The notes under the pieces are model-generated. The model made no database searches, was not told the origin of the DNA, and saw only the letters and a list, made by a program, of their open reading frames with translations. From Streptomyces hyderabadensis (GTDB lineage: Bacteria > Actinomycetota > Actinomycetes > Streptomycetales > Streptomycetaceae), in the NCBI RefSeq assembly GCF_020404845.1, contig NZ_JAIOJZ010000026.1:50325-114324 (forward strand): DNA of 64,000 nucleotides, written 5' to 3'. This document shows, piece by piece, positions 17,948 to 26,961 of the stretch (within the stretch, counting starts at the first letter, position 1; each line of letters starts with the position of its first letter). Made by a program: the position numbers and the translations under genes.

Positions 17948-17976
17948 TTGACGCCCCACGGTCACCTCTCTAATCT
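17948..17976 (+). promoter_or_regulatory. Probable kdgD promoter (housekeeping sigma)
   Basis: TTGACG (17948-17953) and TAATCT (17971-17976) are separated by exactly 17 bases, close to the HrdB consensus. Predicted transcription starts near 17983, just before the palindrome at 17989-18003. Confidence 0.7.
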
Positions 17977-17988
17977 CCATCTTCATAC

Positions 17989-18003
17989 GTAGACGTCATC
18001 TAC
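17989..18003. promoter_or_regulatory. Candidate IclR operator
   Basis: GTAGA-CGTCA-TCTAC is a 5-5-5 inverted repeat, flanked by further near-symmetry (CATAC on the left, ATACG on the right). It lies about +5 to +20 relative to the predicted kdgD start, where a bound repressor would block transcription. Confidence 0.55.
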
Positions 18004-18023
18004 ATACGGAGACAGTGAGAGTG

Positions 18024-18998
18024 ATGGAGACGACGAGTGCGGGCCGCGACCCCGACCCCGACACCGGTCGGGCGGCCGTCGCCCGGAGGCTGCGCGAAGG
18101 CATGGCGGCGAGCGTGCTGTCCTTCCCGCTGACCAGCTTCCACGAGGACGGCTCCTTCGACGCCGACGGATACCGGGCCTACGTCGCCGAACGGCTCGCC
18201 GCCGGTCCGGGCGCCCTCTTCCCCGCCTGCGGCACCGGCGAGTTCTTCTCCCTGGACGAGGACGAGTACCGGCAGGCCGTCACCATCGCCGTCGAGGAGA
18301 CGGCCGGGAGCGTGCCCGTCGTCGCCGGAACCGGCTACGGCTGGGCGCAGGCCCTGCGGTTCGCCCGTATCGCCGAGGACGCGGGGGCCGACGCCCTCCT
18401 CGTCATGCCGCACTACCTCACAGCCGCCCCGCAGGACGGCCTGGTCGCCCAGGTGGAGCGGATCGCCGCGGGCACCCGGCTCCCGCTCATCGCCTACCAG
18501 CGCGGCCAGGTCGCCTACACCGCCGAGTCCGTCCGGCGCCTCGCCCGCGTCCCCGGCGTGATCGGCCTCAAGGACGGACACAGCGACCTCGACCGCCTCC
18601 AGCGCACGGTCCTCGCCGCGCCCGACGACTTCCTGTTCTTCAACGGCGCCGCCACCGCCGAGGTCCAGGCCCGTGCCTACGCCGCCGTCGGCGTCCCCGC
18701 CTACTCCTCCGCCGTGCACGCCTTCGCCCCCGAGATCGCGAACGCCTTCCTCGCCGCCCTGCGCGGCGGCGACACCGGCACGGTCGACAAGCTGCTGCGC
18801 GACTTCTACGTGCCCTTCGTCGAACTGCGCGACCGGACCCCCGGGTACGGGGTGTCCCTCGTGAAGGCCGCGGCCCGGCTGCGCGGTTGCCCCGTCGGCC
18901 CCGTGCGCGCACCGCTCACCGACCCCACGGCTGCCGAGTCGGCCGAACTGAAGACCCTGCTCACCGTCGGACTCGACCTCGTAGGAGCCGCCCTGTGA
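18024..18998 (+). CDS. kdgD: 5-dehydro-4-deoxyglucarate dehydratase
   Basis: This 324-residue TIM-barrel protein of the DapA/NAL family converts 5-keto-4-deoxyglucarate to 2-oxoglutarate semialdehyde plus CO2 and water. The Schiff-base lysine is K183 in GLKDGHSD, with the conserved AYQRGQ loop and the family motif FPACGTGEFFSL. The GGAGA upstream suits the ATG at 18024 (or GTG at 18021) better than GTG at 18015, which would be too close. It overlaps gudD by four bases. The neighbouring glucarate dehydratase makes its substrate. Confidence 0.93.
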   Translation: METTSAGRDPDPDTGRAAVARRLREGMAASVLSFPLTSFHEDGSFDADGYRAYVAERLAAGPGALFPACGTGEFFSLDEDEYRQAVTIAVEETAGSVPVVAGTGYGWAQALRFARIAEDAGADALLVMPHYLTAAPQDGLVAQVERIAAGTRLPLIAYQRGQVAYTAESVRRLARVPGVIGLKDGHSDLDRLQRTVLAAPDDFLFFNGAATAEVQARAYAAVGVPAYSSAVHAFAPEIANAFLAALRGGDTGTVDKLLRDFYVPFVELRDRTPGYGVSLVKAAARLRGCPVGPVRAPLTDPTAAESAELKTLLTVGLDLVGAAL

Positions 18999-20290
18999 CC
19001 GCCGACCTCACCATCACGGCCGTCCGCCTCACGCCGATCCTGGTCGCCGACCCGCCCCTGCTGAACACCCAGGGCGTGCACCAGCCGTACACCCCCCGCC
19101 TGATCGTCGAGGTGGAGACCGCCGACGGCGTCACCGGCGTCGGCGAGACCTACGGCGACGCCAAGTACCTGGAGCTGGCCCGCCCGTTCGCCGGCAAACT
19201 GGTGGGACGTCAGGTCAACGACCTCAACGGCCTGTTCACCGTCGCCGACGAGGTCGCCGTGGACGACTCGCGGGTCTCGGGGCAGGTGGACGTCGGCGGG
19301 CTGCGCGGCGTCCAGACCGCCGACAAGCTGCGCCTGTCCGTCGTCTCCGGCTTCGAGGTCGCCTGCCTCGACGCCCTCGGCAAGGCGCTCGGCCTGCCCG
19401 TGCACGCCCTGCTCGGCGGCAAGCTCCGCGACGCCGTCGAGTACAGCGCCTACCTCTTCTACAAGTGGGCCGGCCACCCCGAGGGCGTCGCCTGCGAGCA
19501 GGACGACTGGGGCGCCGCCCTCGACCCGGCCGGCGTGGTCGAGCAGGCCCGCACCTTCACCGAGCGGTACGGCTTCACCTCCTTCAAGCTCAAGGGCGGC
19601 GTCTTCCCGCCCGAGGAGGAGATCGCGGCGATCAGGGCCCTCGCCGAGGCCTTCCCCGGGCACCCGCTGCGCCTGGACCCCAACGGCGCCTGGTCCGTGG
19701 AGACCTCGCTCAAGGTCGCCGCCGAACTCGGGGACGTCCTGGAGTACCTGGAGGACCCCGCGCTCGGCACCGGGGCCATGGCCGAGGTCGCCGCACAGAC
19801 CGGGGTGCCGCTCGCGACCAACATGTGCGTGACGACCTTCGCCGAGATCCGGGAGGCGTTCACCAAGGGCGCCGTGCAGGTCGTGCTCTCCGACCACCAC
19901 TACTGGGGCGGACTGCGCAACACCCAGCAACTCGCCGCCGTCTGCCGCACCTTCGGCGTCGGCGTCTCCATGCACTCCAACACCCACCTGGGCATCAGCC
20001 TCGCCGCCATGACCCATGTCGCGGCCACCGTGCCCAACCTCCACCACGCCTGCGACTCCCACTACCCCTGGCAGTCCGAGGACGTGCTCACCGAACGGCT
20101 CACCTTCGACGGCGGCAAGGTCGCCGTCAGTGACGCCCCCGGCCTCGGCGTCGAACTCGACCGCGAGCGCCTGGCGTTCCTCCACCGGCGCTGGCTCGAC
20201 GACGACGGCACGCTCCGCGACCGCGACGACGCGGCGGCGATGCGGGCCGCCGACCCGGGGTGGGTCACCCCGTCCGTCCCCCGTTGGTGA
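18995..20290 (+). CDS. gudD: Glucarate dehydratase (enolase superfamily)
   Basis: This 431-residue enolase-superfamily enzyme dehydrates D-glucarate (and often L-idarate) to 5-keto-4-deoxyglucarate. The catalytic KxK pair is K198-L-K200 in FKLKGG. Metal and substrate residues lie in RLDPNGAW and LEDPALG, and the opposing histidine is H327 in MHSNTHLGIS. The GTG at 18995 overlaps the kdgD stop (GTGA), so the two are coupled. Length and motifs are normal for GudD. The transporter gene follows after 39 bases. Confidence 0.95.
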   Translation: MTADLTITAVRLTPILVADPPLLNTQGVHQPYTPRLIVEVETADGVTGVGETYGDAKYLELARPFAGKLVGRQVNDLNGLFTVADEVAVDDSRVSGQVDVGGLRGVQTADKLRLSVVSGFEVACLDALGKALGLPVHALLGGKLRDAVEYSAYLFYKWAGHPEGVACEQDDWGAALDPAGVVEQARTFTERYGFTSFKLKGGVFPPEEEIAAIRALAEAFPGHPLRLDPNGAWSVETSLKVAAELGDVLEYLEDPALGTGAMAEVAAQTGVPLATNMCVTTFAEIREAFTKGAVQVVLSDHHYWGGLRNTQQLAAVCRTFGVGVSMHSNTHLGISLAAMTHVAATVPNLHHACDSHYPWQSEDVLTERLTFDGGKVAVSDAPGLGVELDRERLAFLHRRWLDDDGTLRDRDDAAAMRAADPGWVTPSVPRW

Positions 20291-20329
20291 AGCCGTTCCC
20301 TCCCTTCCCTGCCACGACCGGAGCCGCTC

Positions 20330-21736
20330 GTGTCCGCTGCAGTCCCCGAGGTGCATTCCCCCGCCGTACAGTCCGCCGTCCGCAAGATCTTCCGCCGCGT
20401 GGTCCCCCTCTTCTTCGTCATGTTCGTGGCGAACTACATGGACCGCGTGAACCTGGGCTTCGCCCAGGACGAACTCCGCGCCGACGTCGGCCTGTCGGCC
20501 GCCGCGTTCGGCCTCGGCGCCGGCATCTTCTTCGTCGCGTACGCCATCTTCGAAGTCCCCTCCAACATGCTGATGGAGCGGTTCGGGGCCAAGGTGTGGC
20601 TCACCCGCATCATGATCAGCTGGGGTGTCGTCGCCACCGCGATGGCCTTCGTCGACAGCGTGGAGATGTTCTACGCCCTGCGCTTCCTGCTCGGCGTCGC
20701 CGAGGCGGGCTTCTTCCCGGCCGTCATCTACTACTTCAGCCGCTGGCTCCCCGACTCCCACCGGGGCCGGGCCACCTCGGTCTTCCTGATGGGTTCCGGC
20801 ACCGCCACCGTCATCGTCGGCCCCATCTCGGGCGCGCTGATGGAGATGCACGGGATCTGGGGCCACGCGGGCTGGCAGTGGATGTTCTTCATCGAGGGCG
20901 TCTTCTCCGTCGTCCTCGGCTTCGTCGTCTACCGCTTCCTCGACTCGGGCGTCGAGCAGGCGGCGTGGCTGACCGACGAGGAGAAGTCCGGCCTCGTCGC
21001 GGCCATCGACGCCGAGCAGGACGAACGCGACGCGCGGCGCGGCGAGAAGGCGGCCAGGGTCTCCCGCTGGAAGCTGCTCGCCGACCCCCAGATGCTGCTC
21101 TTCCTCTGGATCTACTTCGCCATCAACGTCGCCCTGTACGCGGTGACCTTCTGGCTGCCGTCGATCGTGGACGACATCGGCGGGGTGAGCGACTTCCAGG
21201 TGGGGCTGCTGACCGCCGTGCCGTGGCTGTGCGCGCTGGTCGCCCTGTTCGTCAGCGGCCGGGTCTCCGACCGCATCGGCAAGCGCCGGCCCGTCCTGGT
21301 CGCCCTGCTCCTGCTGGGCGGCTGCGGCACCCTGCTGGCCGTGTTCGTCTCGCCCTGGGTGGGGCTCGGCGCGCTGTGCCTGGCCGCGATGGGGTTCAAA
21401 CCGGCCTCCCCGGTCTTCTGGACCATCCCGCAGAGTTATCTCGACGCCCGCGCCGCGGCCCCCGGCATCGCGCTGATCAACTCCATCGGCAACCTCGGCG
21501 GGTTCGTCGCCCCCACCGCCTTCGGCATCATCGAGGACACGACCGGCTCGACCAAGGGCGGCCTGGTCGGGCTGACCGTCGTCGGATTCCTGGCCGCGCT
21601 GAGCGTGCTGCTGGTGCGCGGCGGCGGACGCAACGACCGGGTCCGCACCCGCCCGGCCGGGGCGGCCGCCGCCCCGGCACCGGAGACCAGCCCCGGCGCC
21701 GCCCGGACCACGCACCCGGGTCCTGCCACGGCCTGA
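20330..21736 (+). CDS. MFS transporter of the anion:cation symporter (ACS) family, probable D-glucarate permease
   Basis: This 468-residue, twelve-segment MFS protein has the ACS hallmarks NYMDRVNLGFAQ in TM1 and EVPSNMLMERFGAKVWLTRIMISWG after TM2. RFLLGVAEAGFFPAVIYYFSRWLPDSHRGRA covers TM4-5, and VSGRVSDRIGKRRP is the second motif A. ACS members such as GudP and GarP import hexarate sugar acids, and the position directly after gudD supports glucarate uptake. GTG start at 20330. The C-terminal 45 residues are a hydrophilic Arg/Pro/Ala tail. Confidence 0.9.
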   Translation: MSAAVPEVHSPAVQSAVRKIFRRVVPLFFVMFVANYMDRVNLGFAQDELRADVGLSAAAFGLGAGIFFVAYAIFEVPSNMLMERFGAKVWLTRIMISWGVVATAMAFVDSVEMFYALRFLLGVAEAGFFPAVIYYFSRWLPDSHRGRATSVFLMGSGTATVIVGPISGALMEMHGIWGHAGWQWMFFIEGVFSVVLGFVVYRFLDSGVEQAAWLTDEEKSGLVAAIDAEQDERDARRGEKAARVSRWKLLADPQMLLFLWIYFAINVALYAVTFWLPSIVDDIGGVSDFQVGLLTAVPWLCALVALFVSGRVSDRIGKRRPVLVALLLLGGCGTLLAVFVSPWVGLGALCLAAMGFKPASPVFWTIPQSYLDARAAAPGIALINSIGNLGGFVAPTAFGIIEDTTGSTKGGLVGLTVVGFLAALSVLLVRGGGRNDRVRTRPAGAAAAPAPETSPGAARTTHPGPATA

Positions 21737-21815
21737 CGCCACGCGGCCGGCGCCACCGCACTGCCGGTGGCGTGGTGCACACTGGCGGGGTCCGCACCAT
21801 GCCAGGGAGCGCACC

Positions 21816-23015
21816 GTGACAGCCTCCACCGTGTCCACCGACGTGCCCGACGTTCCCGACGCGACCGACGTGCCCGTCATGCCGGCCGACGAGAGAACGC
21901 ACCGCCACGTCCCGCCCGAGGGATCGCACCGCCACCCCCAGGTCGATCCCCTCGACGGCCTGCGCACCCCGCAGGACCCGCCCTGGGACGTGTATCTGAC
22001 CGGCACCGTCTTCCTCGACGTGATCTTTACCGGGCTCGACTCCGCCCCGGTGCGCGGGACCGAGTCCTGGGCCCGGGGGATGGGGTCGAGCCCGGGCGGC
22101 ATCGCCAACATGGCGACCGCGCTGGCCCGCCTCGGCCTGCGCACCTCGCTGGCCGCCGCGTTCGGCGACGACCACTACGGCGACTACTGCTGGGACGCCC
22201 TGTCCCGGGGCGAGGGCATCGACCTGACCCCCTCGCGCACCGTGCCGGGCTGGCACTCGCCGGTGACGGTCTCCATGGCGTACGAGGGGGAGCGCACGAT
22301 GGTCTCGCACGGCCACGAGCCGCCGCCCGAGGAGCCGTCCCCCGACTGCCCGCCCGGCGCCCGCGCCGCCGTCGCCTCCCTCGCGCCCGGGGTCAGCGCC
22401 CCCTGGATCGCCCGGGCCGCCGCCCGCGGCACCCGCGTCTTCGCCGACGTCGGCTGGGACGACACCGGCGCCTGGGACCTGGCCGCGCTGCCCGACCTGG
22501 CGCACTGCGAGGCGTTCCTGCCCAACGCGGAAGAGGCCATGCGCTACACCGGCGCCACCTGCCCCCGCGCCGCCGCGCACGCCCTGACCGAGCACGTGCC
22601 GCTCGCCGTGGTCACCCTCGGCGCGGACGGCGCCTACGCGGTGGACCGGCGCACGGGGGAGAGCGCCGAGGTCCCGGCCATCGAGGTCGAGGCGCTGGAC
22701 CCGACCGGCGCCGGGGACGTGTTCGTCGCCGGGTTCGTCACCGGCACCCTGGCCGGCTGGCCGCTCGCCGACCGCCTGGCCTTCGCCGGGCTGACCGCCG
22801 CCCTCTCCGTCCAGGAGTTCGGCGGCTCGCTGTCGGCGCCGGGCTGGGGCGAGATCGCGACGTGGTGGCGCAAGGTCCAGTCGCTGGAGGACCAGGACCC
22901 GGCCGCGCTCAGCCGCTACGCCTTCCTGTCCGGCCTGGTCCCGGACGACCTGGTGGCCCCGTGGCCGCTGCGCCGCGCGGTCCCCACCATCGGCTTCCGC
23001 CGCCCGGCCCCCTGA
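21816..23015 (+). CDS. PfkB-family carbohydrate kinase
   Basis: This 399-residue ribokinase-superfamily kinase has GSSPGGIANMATALARLGLRTSLAAAFGDDHYGDYC in the N-terminal sugar-binding half and the ATP/anion-hole motif LDPTGAGDVF with catalytic Asp301. A hydrophilic extension of about 55 residues precedes the fold. The GTG at 21816 has GGGAG at a good distance. Substrate unknown. It lies 79 bases after the transporter, but the KdgD route to 2-oxoglutarate needs no kinase, so this enzyme may act on another sugar or be only a neighbour. Confidence 0.88.
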   Translation: MTASTVSTDVPDVPDATDVPVMPADERTHRHVPPEGSHRHPQVDPLDGLRTPQDPPWDVYLTGTVFLDVIFTGLDSAPVRGTESWARGMGSSPGGIANMATALARLGLRTSLAAAFGDDHYGDYCWDALSRGEGIDLTPSRTVPGWHSPVTVSMAYEGERTMVSHGHEPPPEEPSPDCPPGARAAVASLAPGVSAPWIARAAARGTRVFADVGWDDTGAWDLAALPDLAHCEAFLPNAEEAMRYTGATCPRAAAHALTEHVPLAVVTLGADGAYAVDRRTGESAEVPAIEVEALDPTGAGDVFVAGFVTGTLAGWPLADRLAFAGLTAALSVQEFGGSLSAPGWGEIATWWRKVQSLEDQDPAALSRYAFLSGLVPDDLVAPWPLRRAVPTIGFRRPAP

Positions 23016-23051
23016 CCGCCCCCCGGCCCGGCGCGCGCCGAACCCGCACGC

Positions 23052-24014
23052 TCAGAACCCGAGGCGCCGCAGCTGCTTGGGGTCGCGCTGCCAGTCCTTG
23101 GCCACCTTCACGTGCAGGTCCAAGAAGACCGGGGTACCGAGCAGCGCCTCGATCTGTTTGCGGGACTTGATGCCGACGTCCTTCAGGCGCTTGCCCTTGG
23201 GGCCGATGATGATGCCCTTCTGGCTGGGGCGCTCGATGTAGACGTTGGCGTGGATGTCCAGGAGCGGCTTGTCGGCGGGGCGGTCCTCGCGCGGGAGCAT
23301 CTCCTCGACCACCACCGCGATGGAGTGCGGCAGCTCGTCGCGCACGCCCTCCAGCGCGGCCTCCCGGATCAGCTCGGCGACCATGACCTGCTCCGGCTCG
23401 TCCGTCAGGTCGCCCTCGGGGTAGAGCGCCGGGCCCTCGGGCAGCAGCGGGGTGAGGAGGTCGGCGAGCAGGTCCACCTGCTGGTTCGCCGTGGCGGACA
23501 CCGGGACGATCTCCGCCCAGGTGATCCCCAGCTCCTTGCCCAGCTGGTCGACCGCGATCAGCTGCTCGGCCAGGGCCTTGGAGTCCACCAGGTCGGTCTT
23601 GGTGACGATCGCGATCTTCGGGGTCTTCTTGATCCCCGCCAGCTCCTTGGCGATGAAGCGGTCACCGGGGCCCAGCTTCTCGTTCGCCGGCAGGCAGAAG
23701 CCGATCACGTCCACCTCGGCCCACGTGGTGCGCACCACGTCGTTCAGCCGCTCGCCCAGCAGCGTGCGCGGCTTGTGCAGCCCCGGGGTGTCCACCAGGA
23801 TCAGCTGGGCGTCCTCCCGGTGGACGATGCCCCGCACCGTGTGCCGGGTGGTCTGCGGGCGGTTCGAGGTGATCGCCACCTTCTGCCCGACCAGAGCGTT
23901 CGTGAGGGTGGACTTGCCCGCGTTGGGGCGGCCCACGAAGCAGGCGAAGCCGGCCCGGTGAACAGCCTCGGCCGGTTCTTCGGATGACTGGGTACGAACG
24001 CTCATGGCGCCCAT
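23052..24014 (-). CDS. era: GTPase Era, 30S ribosome assembly factor
   Basis: This 320-residue Era has the GTP-binding domain motifs GRPNAGKST (28-36), the TTRHTVRG switch, DTPGL and TKTDL, then SATANQQVD. The C-terminal KH domain has KGIIIGPKGKRLKDVGIKSRKQIEALL, which binds the 3' end of 16S rRNA. ATG 24014 and ATG 24005 are both possible starts; the second gives MSVRTQ. It is the last gene of the minus-strand phoH-ybeY-CBS-...-era series, 56 bases after the pseudo-deaminase gene. Confidence 0.96.
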   Translation of the reverse strand: MGAMSVRTQSSEEPAEAVHRAGFACFVGRPNAGKSTLTNALVGQKVAITSNRPQTTRHTVRGIVHREDAQLILVDTPGLHKPRTLLGERLNDVVRTTWAEVDVIGFCLPANEKLGPGDRFIAKELAGIKKTPKIAIVTKTDLVDSKALAEQLIAVDQLGKELGITWAEIVPVSATANQQVDLLADLLTPLLPEGPALYPEGDLTDEPEQVMVAELIREAALEGVRDELPHSIAVVVEEMLPREDRPADKPLLDIHANVYIERPSQKGIIIGPKGKRLKDVGIKSRKQIEALLGTPVFLDLHVKVAKDWQRDPKQLRRLGF

Positions 24015-24070
24015 TGTCCCTGATCCCCGAAGCCCCGCCGTACCACGGTCGTCCGCCGGGCCCGCGCGGG

Positions 24071-24424
24071 TCAGCCCGCGCTCATCGTGGCCCGCACCGT
24101 GCCGTCCGGCCCGGCCACCAGCACCGGGGTCTCCGGCCCGCCCAGGTCCCGCACCGCCGCCCGGTCCTCGTCCGACGCCGACTCCGCCTCGGTCACCACG
24201 GCCGCCGCCTCCAGGGACTTGGCGCCGGACGCCACCGCCATCGCCACCGCCGTACGCAGGGCGCTGAGCTTCAGGGAGGCCAGGGCGACGGTCCCGGCGA
24301 CGTACGTGCGGCCGGTCTCGTCGCGTACGGCGGCGCCCTCGGGCACGCCGTTGCGGGCGCGGGCCGAGCGGGCCAGGGTGACGATCTTGCGGTCCTCGGG
24401 GTCGAGGTCGGGAGTCTCGGTCAT
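24071..24424 (-). CDS. Cytidine-deaminase-like protein lacking catalytic residues
   Basis: This 117-residue protein has the cytidine deaminase fold pattern, but the zinc and catalytic residues are absent. Where active enzymes have C-A-E-R-T-A it has S54-A-L56-R-T-A, and the PCGAC motif is missing. An enzymatic deaminase role is therefore unlikely. A homologue without the motifs occupies the same place before era in mycobacteria (Rv2365c region, from memory), so the gene is conserved and not decaying. It may act as a structural or assembly partner for Era or YbeY; this is inference. The longer frame upstream is a shadow of the next regulator. Confidence 0.82.
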   Translation of the reverse strand: MTETPDLDPEDRKIVTLARSARARNGVPEGAAVRDETGRTYVAGTVALASLKLSALRTAVAMAVASGAKSLEAAAVVTEAESASDEDRAAVRDLGGPETPVLVAGPDGTVRATMSAG

Positions 24425-24501
24425 GGGGTGAGCATACGGAGCCCCGTCGGCCGCCGGGCCGCTCACCCCGTCACCGGCCCGCTCCCCGCGAGAGGCCCCG
24501 C

Positions 24502-25398
24502 TCACCCCGCCACCGGGTACATCGCCCCGCGCCGCCCCTCCGGCGAGGCCAGCCACTCCAGCTTCGCCGCGGTGTTCGCCTCGTCCAGCGGCGTGTGCAG
24601 CACGATGGTCAGATCCGGCCGCGCGGGCACCTGGAGCGCCGTCGACTCCAGGCTGAGCAGGCCGACCAGCGGATGGTCCAGCTCCTTGCGGATCTGCCCC
24701 GCGTCCTCGATGTCCCGCTGCTCCCACAGCGCGGCGAACTCGGCACTGGCCTCCCGCAGCTCCGCCAGCACCTGCTGGAAACCCTCGTCGTCCGGGTGGG
24801 CCGAGCAGGTCGCGCGGAACTGGGCGACGACCGTGCGCGCGTTGTGCTCCCAGTTGCGGGCGCGGGAGCGGTACAGCGGGTCGGTGAAGAAGTCGACGAT
24901 GCAGTTCCACGTCGTCTCGGGCCGCATGCCCAGCACCGCCGCCGCCGCGTCGTTGTACATCACGCAGTTGTAGTACCGGTCCATGATGTGCGCCGGATAC
25001 GGCATCCAGGTGTCGATCAGCCGCCGCAGCCCCTCGCACATGTCCCGCTTGGCCGGCTCCACCTCGGCGGCCGGCGGGTTCAGCCCGGCCAGCACGTACA
25101 GGTGGCGGCGCTCGGCGTTGCTGAGCCGCAGCACCCGGCCGACCGCGTCCAGGACCTGCGGCGAGACGGAGATGTCGCGGCCCTGCTCCAGCCACTGGTA
25201 CCAGGAGGCGCCCACCCCGGCGAGCACGGCCACCTCCTCGCGGCGCAGCCCCGGCGTGCGGCGCCGCGCCCCGCCGTCCGGCAGGCCGACCTCGGCCGGG
25301 GACACCCGGGCCCGCCGGCTCATCAGGAACTCCCGCAGCTCACTGCGGCGCCGGTCCCGCCCCGGCACCGATTCCGCCCTCGCGATCACGTCCGGCAC
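24502..25398 (-). CDS. XRE-family regulator with MmyB-like ligand-binding domain
   Basis: This 298-residue protein has an N-terminal helix-turn-helix (RRTPGLRREEVAVLAGVGASWYQWLEQGRD, about 47-75). It is followed by a PAS-like MmyB domain with YNCVMYNDAAAAVLGMRPETTWN and the C-terminal HTPLDEANTAAKLEWLASPEGR. Such regulators usually control an adjacent transporter or oxidoreductase. GTG 25398 is preceded by GGGGGAGAGGGACAC, a strong ribosome site. It is divergent from the MFS gene at 25504 with 105 bases between starts. A second regulator of the same type is at 62193. Confidence 0.92.
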   Translation of the reverse strand: MPDVIARAESVPGRDRRRSELREFLMSRRARVSPAEVGLPDGGARRRTPGLRREEVAVLAGVGASWYQWLEQGRDISVSPQVLDAVGRVLRLSNAERRHLYVLAGLNPPAAEVEPAKRDMCEGLRRLIDTWMPYPAHIMDRYYNCVMYNDAAAAVLGMRPETTWNCIVDFFTDPLYRSRARNWEHNARTVVAQFRATCSAHPDDEGFQQVLAELREASAEFAALWEQRDIEDAGQIRKELDHPLVGLLSLESTALQVPARPDLTIVLHTPLDEANTAAKLEWLASPEGRRGAMYPVAG

Positions 25399-25503
25399 GT
25401 GTCCCTCTCCCCCTGTCGGTCGCCCGGGTGCTGCCTGGTGGTGCCACCACCAGGACAATCGCCGTCTCCCCACAACTATTCCGGGGGCCCGAGGCTCCTG
25501 TCC

Positions 25504-26961
25504 ATGGCGATCGACACCACTCCGACTTCCACCCCGCCCCCCGTGGCCGAGCCGTCCGCTCCCCGGCTCTCGCCCCGCGACCGGCTCGTCCTGTTCGTGC
25601 TCTGCGCGGCCCAGTTCATGGTCGCGCTCGACTTCTCGGTCCTGAACGTCGCCCTGCCCGTGCTCGGCGCCGACCTGAGCATGAGCACCTCCGCCCTGCA
25701 GTGGGCGGTCACCGCGTTCGCGCTGCCGTCCGGCGGGTTCCTGCTGCTCTTCGGCCGCATGGGCGACCTCTACGGCCGCCGCCGGCTCTTCCTCGCCGGA
25801 CTGGCGCTCTTCGGCGCCGCCTCCCTGCTGGCCACCCTCGCCTGGGACCCGGCCTCCTTCCTCGCCGGACGCGCCCTGCAGGGGATCGGCGCGGCGGCCA
25901 TCGTCCCGACCGGTATGTCCCTGCTGACCACGACCTTCCCGGAGGGCCCCGCCCGCGACCGCGCCCTCGGCATCTCCGGCACCCTGCTCTCGCTCGGCTT
26001 CACCGTCGGCATGGTGGCCGGCGGCGTCCTGACCGACCTGCTGAGCTGGCGCTCCACCATGGGCCTGCTCGCCCTGTTCGCACTCGTCGTGCTGCCCCTC
26101 GCGCCCCGCCTGCTCCCCGAGTCGCGGACCCCGGAGCGGCCCCGCCTCGACGTCCCCGGCGCGGTCACCGTCACCGGCGGCCTGCTCTGCCTGATCTACG
26201 CCCTGACCACGGCCGCCGAGCACGGCTTCGGCCGTACCGACGTCCTGGTCACCCTCGTCGCGGGGCTGCTGCTCCTGGCCGCCTTCGCGGCCGTCGAGTC
26301 ACGCACCCAGGCGCCGCTGGTCTCGCTGCCGATGCTGCGCCGCCGCACGGTGGCCTGGGGCAACCTGGGCGGTCTTGTCACCTTCTCGATGATGTCGACG
26401 GTCGTCTTCGTGCTCACCCTGTACCTCCAGGAGATCCTGCACCTGAGCGCCTTCGAGACCGGTCTGGTCTTCGGGGTGCAGGGCGTGCTGTCGGTGGTGG
26501 CCGGTGCGTACGCCCCGCGCGTGATCGGCCGCTTCGGCGCCCGCCGCACCCTGGTCGGCGCGCTCGCCGGGCAGGGCGCCCTCGGCCTGTCCCTGCTGGC
26601 GCTGGGGGAGGGCGGCTGGTCGGTGGTCCTCGCCACCGCCGCCGTCTCGCTGGCCAGCATGTGCCACCTGGGCGCGATCATCTCCTACGGCCTGACCGTC
26701 ACCTCCGGCGTCCCCGACGAGGAGCAGGGCCTGGCGACCGGCCTGGTCACCTCCACCCAGCAGGTCGGCATGACCGTCGGCATCCCGCTGCTCGGCGTGC
26801 TCGCCACCACCTCGACCGACCTGCGGTCCGGCGTCCACACGGTGCTGGTGCTGGACGCGGTGATCGTGCTGGCGGCGGCCGTACTGGTCGCGGCGGGGCT
26901 GCGGACCGGCCGGGCGACGGGCTCAGGGACGGTCGAGACGGAGCCGGTCGGCGCGCGGTAG
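25504..26961 (+). CDS. MFS transporter, DHA2 (EmrB/QacA) drug-efflux type
   Basis: A 485-residue transporter with the DHA2 signature ALDFSVLNVALPVLGADLSMSTSALQWAVTAFAL in TM1-2. LFGRMGDLYGRRRLFLAGLALFG is motif A, and GISGTLLSLGFTVGMVAGGVLTD is the antiporter motif C of exporters. About fourteen hydrophobic segments are expected. ATG 25504 begins MAIDTTPTSTPPP. Divergence from an MmyB-like regulator suggests ligand-induced export of a small hydrophobic compound. Its last 39 bases overlap the convergent MmcQ gene. Confidence 0.9.
   Translation: MAIDTTPTSTPPPVAEPSAPRLSPRDRLVLFVLCAAQFMVALDFSVLNVALPVLGADLSMSTSALQWAVTAFALPSGGFLLLFGRMGDLYGRRRLFLAGLALFGAASLLATLAWDPASFLAGRALQGIGAAAIVPTGMSLLTTTFPEGPARDRALGISGTLLSLGFTVGMVAGGVLTDLLSWRSTMGLLALFALVVLPLAPRLLPESRTPERPRLDVPGAVTVTGGLLCLIYALTTAAEHGFGRTDVLVTLVAGLLLLAAFAAVESRTQAPLVSLPMLRRRTVAWGNLGGLVTFSMMSTVVFVLTLYLQEILHLSAFETGLVFGVQGVLSVVAGAYAPRVIGRFGARRTLVGALAGQGALGLSLLALGEGGWSVVLATAAVSLASMCHLGAIISYGLTVTSGVPDEEQGLATGLVTSTQQVGMTVGIPLLGVLATTSTDLRSGVHTVLVLDAVIVLAAAVLVAAGLRTGRATGSGTVETEPVGAR

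Noticed and set aside
18806..22144. A 1112-residue minus-strand reading frame across gudD, the transporter and the kinase
   Set aside because: Its codons are the antisense of well-supported genes with known motifs, and the protein is low-complexity Gly/Ala/Arg-rich as expected of a high-GC shadow.
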